Assembly (NCBI RefSeq): GCF_900112425.1
Contig: NZ_FOLP01000034.1
Span: 1 to 56,498, forward strand
DNA length: 56,498 nt
Direction of reading: 5' to 3'
Origin: Variovorax sp. OK212
Lineage (GTDB): Bacteria; Pseudomonadota; Gammaproteobacteria; Burkholderiales; Burkholderiaceae_C
The notes under the pieces were generated by a model that was not told where the DNA came from, did no database searches, and was given only the letters and a program-made list of their open reading frames with translations. Of this stretch, positions 50,434 through 56,498 are shown piece after piece. Numbering within the stretch: position 1 is the first letter of the stretch; every line of letters begins with the position of its first letter. Position numbers and translations under genes: made by a program.

Positions 50434-51363
50434 ATGGACCTCAACATCTACATCGACGGCGACCAGGGCACCACCGGCCTTGACCTGCAGAACCGGCTCC
50501 AGGGCGGGGAATTTCGCATCCGCACCTTGCCGACGAACGTGCGCAAGGACGCGGCTGCCCGGCGGGTTGCCCTCAACGAATGCGACATCGCCATCCTGTG
50601 CCTGCCCGACGATGCAGCACGAGATGCGGTGGCGATGATCGCCAACCCTTCGGTGCGCGTCATCGATGCCAGCTCGGCCCACCGCACCAGCCCGGGTTGG
50701 GTCTACGGCCTGCCGGAACTCGATGCACGGCAAGCCGAGCGCATTGCATCGGCGCCGCGGGTGACAAATCCGGGCTGCTATCCCACCGCCGCGGTCGCCC
50801 TGCTGCGGCCGTTGACGGATGCGGGCCTGTTGCCCGCCGACTATCCGCTGGTCATCCATGCCGTCTCGGGCTATTCGGGTCAAGGCAGGGCCGGAGCGGA
50901 ATCGCACGAGGCCGGAACGGGTGCGCATTCGTTGAAGGTCTATGGCCTTGCACTCGAGCACAAGCACGTGGCCGAAATCGAGGCCTACGCAGGCTTGGCG
51001 CAGCGGCCTCTCTTCGTGCCGGCCTATGGAAGCTACCGGCAGGGCATCGTGCTCACCATCGGATTGCACGCGCGAATGCTTCCCTCCGATGCTTCGGGGG
51101 TGCGCATCCACGAGTGCCTGACGCAGCGATACCGCGACGCGGCACATGTGCGCGTGCTGCCGATGCCGTCTGCCGTGCCGATCACCGAGCTGGACCCGCA
51201 AGTCCACAACGGCTCGAACGACATGAGCCTGGCCGTGGCATGGAATGAACGCACAGGCCAGATCGTCTTGAGCGCGGTGCTCGACAACCTGGGCAAAGGC
51301 GCCGCGGGCGCGGCTGTGCAGAACCTGCGATTGATGGCGGGTGCCTCACAGCCCAGGCTGTGA
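50434..51363 (+). CDS. argC: N-acetyl-gamma-glutamyl-phosphate reductase, short type
   Basis: A 309-residue AGPR of the short type. The NADP-binding start is IYIDGDQGTTGLDLQNRL, the catalytic Cys115 is in TNPGCYPTA, and HAVSGYSGQG is the substrate loop. It reduces N-acetylglutamyl phosphate to the semialdehyde in arginine synthesis. No other arg gene is nearby; it is divergent from a LysR gene, unusual for a plain housekeeping copy. A second argC elsewhere would make this a specialised paralogue. Confidence 0.93.
   Translation: MDLNIYIDGDQGTTGLDLQNRLQGGEFRIRTLPTNVRKDAAARRVALNECDIAILCLPDDAARDAVAMIANPSVRVIDASSAHRTSPGWVYGLPELDARQAERIASAPRVTNPGCYPTAAVALLRPLTDAGLLPADYPLVIHAVSGYSGQGRAGAESHEAGTGAHSLKVYGLALEHKHVAEIEAYAGLAQRPLFVPAYGSYRQGIVLTIGLHARMLPSDASGVRIHECLTQRYRDAAHVRVLPMPSAVPITELDPQVHNGSNDMSLAVAWNERTGQIVLSAVLDNLGKGAAGAAVQNLRLMAGASQPRL
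51346..51363 (+). terminator. Hairpin covering the argC stop codon
   Basis: TCACAGCC-CA-GGCTGTGA is a perfect 8-base dyad ending on the argC TGA. No U tract follows, so it may stabilise or pause rather than terminate. Confidence 0.3.
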
Positions 51364-51573
51364 ATTCGAAGCGTTGACGAGAAGTGGGGGGGCGCTTCAG
51401 GAAAGGTGTTGCCAACCTTGGCATGACGAGTTTCTGCCTTGCGACCATTTCTGCCATGGCCTTCGAATGACGGCTCGGGCGCATGCCGATTGACCGCAAT
51501 GCAGTGGACTGCGGCTACAGTTGTCGTCCACGGCCATGAACGGACGCCGTGACAACAGGAAGGACCAGGACGA

Positions 51574-51843
51574 ATGGCGATGAAACAAGCCTTCTGGATG
51601 GCATTTGGCTGTGCAGTGGCCATGCTCGTGCTGCTTGCCGTGCTGACGATGGCCGGGTCACTGCTGGTCGCCGCGATTCTTCCAAGAGGGCATCCGCTGG
51701 GAGACCGGCTGAGAGCGTTTGCCGCCCGCGTCCCGGACCTGGCTGTTCATGGCGCCCTGTGGCTTCGAACGCTTGTCGTTGTCGGCGGGATAGGCCTTCT
51801 GGTATTCCTGATTCTGGTGAACGATCCGTCTTTCCATTCTTGA
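51574..51843 (+). CDS. Small two-TM membrane protein, unknown function
   Basis: An 89-residue protein with two hydrophobic helices (about 8-34 and 62-82) and a basic loop (RGHPLGDRLRAFAARVP). The ATG at 51574 follows GGAAGGACC. No family recognised. Confidence 0.6.
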   Translation: MAMKQAFWMAFGCAVAMLVLLAVLTMAGSLLVAAILPRGHPLGDRLRAFAARVPDLAVHGALWLRTLVVVGGIGLLVFLILVNDPSFHS

Positions 51844-51943
51844 GACGATGTTCGAGCAGATATCGGACCGTAGGCTGCAGGTCGAATGACTCGCCCGTAT
51901 CCGGGTACTGACAGCCAACCGCGGACACGCGAACTCGATTGCC

Positions 51944-52267
51944 GTGATGGCGCCCTTGAAGGAAATAAATCTCTCGAATGCACGTGCCTTGGCGGCGCTG
52001 GAGGCTCGCGCATTTCCTGGCACCCATGAGCCCGACGTGCTGTCATCCGAATACGCAGAGGCCGGCGGTTGCTGGATTTTCTTCAGGAACCGGAACTTGG
52101 CGTTCCCCCCGCATATGTCGCCGGCCTGTTCAGCGGCTTACGCGGTGAGCAGGCGCGCAGAAGTTCGTGCAGTCGCAGACTGTTCTGGCAGCCCCGTAGA
52201 AATGGATTCGCTGTTATCGAATCTCTCCAGCTTCTTTTTGCAGGACTCGAAACACCAGCCGGCTTAG
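51944..52267 (+). CDS. Possible orphan immunity-type protein
   Basis: A 107-residue protein whose middle (GGCWIFFRNRNLAFPP, then AYAVSRRAEVRAVAD) resembles small immunity-like proteins with the pattern W-FF-N-x-P...YAVSK-G-VR-I-D. The start is GTG or the adjacent ATG. GC and codon bias are lower than in neighbours, which suggests transfer. No toxin gene is visible nearby. The family link is from memory of the pattern only. Confidence 0.5.
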   Translation: MMAPLKEINLSNARALAALEARAFPGTHEPDVLSSEYAEAGGCWIFFRNRNLAFPPHMSPACSAAYAVSRRAEVRAVADCSGSPVEMDSLLSNLSSFFLQDSKHQPA

Positions 52268-52344
52268 GCTGGCTTGCGTTTCGCGTCCGACGCGCCCGGA
52301 CCGCGCAAGTCGCCGCCCCGAAGCCAGGACGGCCCTCCCCAGCC

Positions 52345-53469
52345 TCACCCCTTCGACAACCCCCGCCGCACCCTGACCGCCGAAGCCAGCCCTTCGAGCA
52401 CCGGCACCGTCTGCGCAAAGCTGATGCAGGCGTCGGTGATCGAGACACCGTGCTTCAGCGCGACGCCAGGTTTCAGGTCCTGCCGCCCTTCCTCGAGGTG
52501 GCTCTCGATCATGATGCCGGTGATGCGCCGCTCACCGGCCGCGATCTGCGCCGCCACGTCTTCGGCGACCACGATCTGGCGCTGGTGCTGCTTGCTGCTG
52601 TTGCCGTGCGACACGTCGACCATCACCTGGGGCCGCAGGCCGTTCGCCAGCAGCGCCTCGCAGCTGGCCTGAACATCCGCGGCCGAATAGTTGGGCGCCT
52701 TGCCGCCGCGCAGGATCACGTGGCAGTCGTCGTTGCCGCGTGTCTCGAAGATGGCGGCCATGCCCATCTTGGTCATGCCCATGAAGGCATGCGGCGCGCG
52801 GGCCGCAAGAATGGCGTCGGCCGCCACCTTCACGCTGCCGTCCGTGCCGTTCTTGAAACCGACCGGGCAGCTCAGGCCCGACGCCAGTTGGCGGTGGCTC
52901 TGGCTCTCGGTGGTGCGCGCGCCGATGGCGCCCCAGGCGATCAGGTCGGCGATGAACTGCGGGCTCAGCAGGTCGAGAAACTCGGTGCCGGTCGGCAGGC
53001 CCAGCGTGGTCAGCTCGAGCAGCAGGCGCCGCGCGCGCTCCAGCCCTTCGTTGATCGCGAAACTGCCGTCCAGGTGCGGGTCGTTGATGTAGCCCTTCCA
53101 GCCGACGGTGGTGCGCGGCTTCTCGAAGTAGGCACGCATCACGATCAGCAGGTCGTCCTGCAGCGAGTCGGCGACCTTCTTCAGGCGCTGTGCGTATTCG
53201 ATGGCCTGGTCGTGGTCGTGGATGGAGCACGGTCCGACCACCACCACCAGCCGGTCGTCGCGGCCGTGCAGCACGTCGGCAATCGCCGCTCGGGCGCCTT
53301 CGACCAGCGCCAGCGTGTTGTCGCGCACGGGCACGCGTTCCTGCAGCAGCGCCGGGGTCATGAGCGGGCGAACGGCGCCGATGCGCACGTCGTCGATCCG
53401 CGTGGTGTCGAGCGTGCTGTCGCGGGAGCCGATTTCGGCGTCGTGGAGGGGGTCGTCGAGGCGGGGCAT
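52345..53469 (-). CDS. aroG: 3-deoxy-7-phosphoheptulonate synthase, class I (AroG-type)
   Basis: A 374-residue DAHP synthase joining PEP and erythrose 4-phosphate, the first step to aromatic amino acids. Metal and substrate motifs are VVVVGPCSIHD, EKPRTTVGWKG, ARTTESQSHRQLASGLSCPVGFKNGTDG and VDVSHGNSSK. The retained N-terminal regulatory segment implies feedback control, probably by Phe or Tyr. It stands alone, convergent with the small gene before it. Confidence 0.95.
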   Translation of the reverse strand: MPRLDDPLHDAEIGSRDSTLDTTRIDDVRIGAVRPLMTPALLQERVPVRDNTLALVEGARAAIADVLHGRDDRLVVVVGPCSIHDHDQAIEYAQRLKKVADSLQDDLLIVMRAYFEKPRTTVGWKGYINDPHLDGSFAINEGLERARRLLLELTTLGLPTGTEFLDLLSPQFIADLIAWGAIGARTTESQSHRQLASGLSCPVGFKNGTDGSVKVAADAILAARAPHAFMGMTKMGMAAIFETRGNDDCHVILRGGKAPNYSAADVQASCEALLANGLRPQVMVDVSHGNSSKQHQRQIVVAEDVAAQIAAGERRITGIMIESHLEEGRQDLKPGVALKHGVSITDACISFAQTVPVLEGLASAVRVRRGLSKG

Positions 53470-53755
53470 GGTCGTGGCTTTTGAATTGGAACGGGGCTGC
53501 GCCTATTGTCGTCCCGGCGGCACCCAGGGCCGACAGGCACGCCGGAACCGGTTGGCCGCACCGCAGCCGAGGCCTGCTTCGAGCGAATGCCGTGCGCGAA
53601 AAGAACGCCGGCAGTCGACCATCGCGCCAAGGCGGCATTGGCGTCTTCCGCCCGTTCATTGGCGCCATGTGCATATCGCCAGGCGCGGCCGATTCCTAGA
53701 CTGCTTCCATGCTGGTTCTTCCCGAACGAGCGGTTCATTCACACAAGGAACATCC
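53470..53755. other. Intergenic region between aroG and the SDR gene
   Basis: About 285 bases containing both divergent promoters. ATTGGCG occurs twice (around 53638 and 53660). No plausible coding frame or strong palindrome was found. Confidence 0.4.
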
Positions 53756-54520
53756 ATGTCGCAACAAGTAGCTCTCATCACCGGCGGTGCCACCGGCATC
53801 GGCAAGGCCGTCGCCCTCAAGCTTGCTGCCCGCGGCGTCACCGTCGTCCTGAGCGGCCGGCGCCGCAATGTCGGCGACGCGGCCGTGGCCGAGGTTGCCG
53901 CCGTCGCGCGGAACGGCGCGCAGGTGCGGTTCGTCCAGAACGACGTCACCCAGGAAGATGCGGTCAAGTCCATGATCGAGGGCGTGGTGGCCGAGTTCGG
54001 CCGGCTGGACATGGCCGTCAACAACGCCGCCATTTCGAACGAGACCGGCACGCTGCTGCAGTCGAGCAGCCAGAACTACCGCGACATGGTCGCCACCAAC
54101 ATCCTCGGCGTGTACTACAGCATGAAGTTCGAGATCGCGCAGATGGTCAGGCAGGGCCACGGGGCCATCGTGAACCTGGCGTCCATCGCTGGGCTGAACG
54201 GCATCGCCTATGCGGGCCCTTACGGCTCCACCAAGCACGCCGTGGTGGGGCTGACCAAGTCGTCCGCGCTCGACCATGCAACGCAAGGCCTGCGCATCAA
54301 CGCAGTCGCACCCGGCGCGATCAAGACCGACATCATCGCGGCGCAGCTGAGCGGCAGCGACGAGAACTACAACGAGGCCAGCATCTCGGCCATGCACCCG
54401 ATGAATCGGCTGGGCCAGCCCGAAGAAGTGGCGAACGCGATCTGCTGGCTGCTGTCCGACGAAGCGAGCTTCGTGACCGGTCATGTGCTGAACGTCGACG
54501 GCGGTTTCCAGGCAAAGTAG
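53756..54520 (+). CDS. Short-chain dehydrogenase/reductase (SDR)
   Basis: A 254-residue classical SDR. The nucleotide motif is TGGATGIGKA (9-18), NNAA is present, and the catalytic Ser, Tyr and Lys are in NLASIAGLNG and YGSTKHAVVG. The end VTGHVLNVDGGFQAK is typical. It oxidises or reduces an alcohol or ketone with NAD(P); substrate unknown. The ATG at 53756 follows AAGGAA. The AraC regulator begins 5 bases after its stop, so both are co-transcribed. Confidence 0.94.
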   Translation: MSQQVALITGGATGIGKAVALKLAARGVTVVLSGRRRNVGDAAVAEVAAVARNGAQVRFVQNDVTQEDAVKSMIEGVVAEFGRLDMAVNNAAISNETGTLLQSSSQNYRDMVATNILGVYYSMKFEIAQMVRQGHGAIVNLASIAGLNGIAYAGPYGSTKHAVVGLTKSSALDHATQGLRINAVAPGAIKTDIIAAQLSGSDENYNEASISAMHPMNRLGQPEEVANAICWLLSDEASFVTGHVLNVDGGFQAK

Positions 54521-54525
54521 GCGAC

Positions 54526-55566
54526 ATGGGCAAGGCCACACCCGACAAGCTGACGATTCCCGACGCACTGTGGGAGGGAATGAAGCGCGTGGGCCTTTCT
54601 CGCGCGGCGGTGCTGGCACGCGCTCGCCTGCCGATGCGCGTCGTGCAGGACAAGGCGCCCATCTCGACGCAGCAGTTCTTCGCCCTGTGGCACGCCATGC
54701 ACGAGGCGAGCGACGAGTCCGGCTTCGGCTTGCGCATGGCCACCGAACTCGACGGCGCGGTGATGCCGCCGTCGTTCCTCGCGGCCTGCCACGCGCGCGA
54801 CTACCGCGACGCCTTGCAGCGCGTGGCCCGCTTCAAGCGCTTGTGCGCGCCCGAGCAGGTGCTGCTTTCGGAAGAAGGAGAACGCTGCGAGGTCCGGATG
54901 CACTGGCCCCACGCGGGCAGTGAAGCCGTTCCGCCCGCGCTGGCCGATGCCTCTCTCGCCTCGATCCTTGAACTGGGGCGGCGCGGCACGGGCTTCCATC
55001 TCGTGCCCTCGTGCGTCGAGTTGACGCGTGCAGCCGGCGACGCGACCGCGCACGAGCGCTACTTCGGCTGCCGTGTGCGCTTCGGCGCAAGCCAGGATCG
55101 CATGGTGCTGCACAAGGCCGACCTGGACAGGCCCTTCCTGAGCTACAACGCCGAACTGCTCGAGATCCTGGTGCCCGAGCTCGAGTCGCGGCTGGAGAAG
55201 CAATCGATCAGCGAATCGCTCGGTGAGCAGATTCAATGGATCCTGAGGCGCCGCCTCACGGCCGGCCGGCCGGACATCCGCTCGGTTGCGAGCGAGCTGG
55301 CAATGAGCGAACGCTCGCTGCAGCGCCGCTTGAGCGACGAAGGACTGAGCTTCCAGGCGCTGCTCAGCCAGACGCGGCATCAGCTGGCGCTGGAGCATCT
55401 GGCCGACACCGGCCTGTCGCTCGTGGAGGTTGCGTTCATGCTGGGCTATGAGGACCAGAACTCGTTCTTCCGCGCCTTCCGCCAATGGGAAGAGCGCACG
55501 CCTTCAGAGTGGCGGAGCGACCACGCCGAAGCTCAGACCGCAGCGACGTCGCTGCGCCCGAAGTAG
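54526..55566 (+). CDS. AraC-family regulator with Arabinose_bd-type N-domain
   Basis: A 346-residue regulator. The N-terminal ligand domain (about 10-200; SRAAVLARARLPMRVVQ, AHERYFGCRVRFGASQD) is the PF12625 type found in OruR/ArgR/GbdR relatives. The C-terminal double HTH has SVASELAMSERSLQRRLSDEGLSF and LVEVAFMLGYEDQNSFFRAFRQW. It likely controls the SDR gene transcribed with it. Its last 34 bases overlap the 3' end of the convergent AraC gene. Confidence 0.93.
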   Translation: MGKATPDKLTIPDALWEGMKRVGLSRAAVLARARLPMRVVQDKAPISTQQFFALWHAMHEASDESGFGLRMATELDGAVMPPSFLAACHARDYRDALQRVARFKRLCAPEQVLLSEEGERCEVRMHWPHAGSEAVPPALADASLASILELGRRGTGFHLVPSCVELTRAAGDATAHERYFGCRVRFGASQDRMVLHKADLDRPFLSYNAELLEILVPELESRLEKQSISESLGEQIQWILRRRLTAGRPDIRSVASELAMSERSLQRRLSDEGLSFQALLSQTRHQLALEHLADTGLSLVEVAFMLGYEDQNSFFRAFRQWEERTPSEWRSDHAEAQTAATSLRPK

Positions 55567-56330
55567 TGCTTGGGCGTCTTGCCCATCACGCGCCGGAACA
55601 TCGCGGTGAAGGCGCTCGGGCTTTCGTAGCCCAGGTCCATGGCCACGGTGGTCACCGGCGTGTCCATGGCCAGCCGGCGCAAGGCCTCCATCAGGCGAAG
55701 TTGCTGGCGCCACATGGTGAAGGTGATACCGGTCTCGTCGCGGAACAGGCGCGTGAGCGTGCGCCGGCCCAGCGCGCCGTGGCGCGCCCAGTGCTCCAGG
55801 TCGCCGTCGCTGCCGGGGTCGTCGAGCAGCGCGCGGCAGATGCGCAGCAGCCGCGCGTCCTGCGGCATGGGCACGTGCAGCGGCACCTTGGGCGCCGCGC
55901 AGATCTCGTCGAGGATGAGCCGCATCACGCGCCCGTCGCGCCCCGCCTCGTCGTACAGCAGCGGAATGCCGATGGCGTCGATGACCAGCTGGCGCATCAA
56001 CGGCGACACCTCGATCACGCAGCACTCGGTGGGCAGGCCGGGCGAGGCGTCGGGCTGGATGTAGAGCGACCGGTTCGACACCGCTTGCCCGCGCGCGTGC
56101 ATTTCGTGCACCACGCCGCCCGGCACCCACACGGCGCGGTTGGGCGGCACCAGCCACGCGCCGGCCGGCGTGTGCAGCGTGAAGGTGCCCTTCACCGCGT
56201 ACGCGAGCTGGGCGCGCGGGTGCGAGTGCGGGGGCACGATCAGCGAGGGCTCGGGGTCGTGCTCGATCACGATCATCGACACCGGCCTCGGAATCGACTG
56301 GTAGGCGTGGAAGGTGTTGGTGCGGTTCAT
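55533..56330 (-). CDS. AraC-family regulator with cupin N-domain (NimR-like)
   Basis: A 265-residue regulator. The cupin part (about 20-100) has PPHSHPRAQLAYAVKGTFTLHT and VPPNRAVWVPGGVVHEMHARG with metal-type His residues. The HTH part has LGRRTLTRLFRDETGITFTMWRQQLRL and VAMDLGYESPSAFTAMFRR. Such regulators usually repress an adjacent exporter gene; none is seen here before the right edge. Confidence 0.93.
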   Translation of the reverse strand: MNRTNTFHAYQSIPRPVSMIVIEHDPEPSLIVPPHSHPRAQLAYAVKGTFTLHTPAGAWLVPPNRAVWVPGGVVHEMHARGQAVSNRSLYIQPDASPGLPTECCVIEVSPLMRQLVIDAIGIPLLYDEAGRDGRVMRLILDEICAAPKVPLHVPMPQDARLLRICRALLDDPGSDGDLEHWARHGALGRRTLTRLFRDETGITFTMWRQQLRLMEALRRLAMDTPVTTVAMDLGYESPSAFTAMFRRVMGKTPKHYFGRSDVAAV

Positions 56331-56386
56331 GGTGGCCGGCGCCTGCTATGCCAACGTGCCCGGGGCGCTCAGGACAGCGCCGCGCT

Positions 56387-56498
56387 CATGGCGTCGCCTT
56401 GCCGCGCAGCGCCTCGAGCAGCGCCACGGCGCGGTCGGTGCGCACGTCGTGCTCGGCGGCCATCTGCCTGGCGACCGCGTCGATCTCGTCGCCCGTGG
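56387..56498 (-). CDS. C-terminal end of an unidentified gene, cut by the window edge
   Basis: A frame open from the right edge ends at the TGA 56387-56389. The visible 36 residues (GDEIDAVARQMAAEHDVR then TDRAVALLEALRGKATP) form an acidic helix pair with normal codon bias. Too short for a family call. Confidence 0.5.

Noticed and set aside
53358..53738. Minus-strand gene between aroG and the SDR gene
   Set aside because: It overlaps the 5' end of aroG in another frame and the product has no sensible composition or ribosome site.

Overview
The window looks like chromosomal DNA of a GC-rich betaproteobacterium, most likely Comamonadaceae close to Variovorax. This is inferred from the roughly two-thirds GC content, a Bug-type (TTT) solute receptor, a complete urtABCDE urea transporter, abundant LysR/AraC/LacI regulators, and a TrpS with a C-terminal extension. 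No rRNA, tRNA, CRISPR array, IS element or prophage was recognised. The genes run from an autotransporter cut by the left edge to an unidentified gene cut by the right edge.

Left third (1-22.1 kb). The 5' end of an ESPR/PATR autotransporter (minus) is followed by a NarL-type two-component pair with a Cache sensor, a small membrane protein, an MFS exporter and a DedA-rhodanese fusion. A five-gene minus-strand operon (14997 to 6920) encodes an outer-membrane channel, a membrane-fusion protein, an RND pump, an OmpR-type regulator and a sensor kinase. An aldo/keto reductase, a Tat-type PhoD-like phosphatase and a secreted beta-propeller/cupredoxin fusion come next. The fusion gene diverges from an ECF sigma / anti-sigma pair. 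The intergenic DNA between them carries two matching back-to-back ECF-type promoters, so the sigma factor probably drives both itself and the copper-protein gene. A second MFS exporter follows.

Middle third (22.2-41.4 kb). The urtABCDE operon (minus) has an NtrC-like site upstream of urtA. It is followed by a TPR-like secreted protein, a MazG-type pyrophosphohydrolase, the tail of a dead AraC gene and a PHB-depolymerase-like esterase. A phosphate cluster (ppk2 divergent from pit, with a candidate PHO box between them) leads into a run of plus-strand housekeeping genes: CorA/ZntB transporter, PHP phosphatase, DMT permease, YciO, M50 protease and TrpS. A LuxR-type regulator and a sensor kinase then converge on an intrinsic terminator.

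Right third (41.5-56.5 kb) is accessory in character. It holds a VOC protein with a holin-like membrane protein, a Bug receptor plus FAD oxidoreductase operon controlled by a divergent LysR with a clear LysR box, and a cytosolic PhoD-like phosphatase. A LacI regulator follows, beside the first 25 codons of a lost sugar ABC ATPase and two operator-like palindromes. Several small unrecognised genes, a divergent LysR/argC pair, a possible orphan immunity-type gene, a DAHP synthase, an SDR/AraC pair and a cupin-type AraC regulator complete the window.

The strongest unexplained signals are the twin ECF promoters, the eroded ABC/LacI locus with two similar operators 106 bp apart, the shared GGGTWAACCC palindromes upstream of both MFS genes, the operator-like array upstream of the RND operon, and the tripeptide-repeat tail on the RND-linked response regulator.
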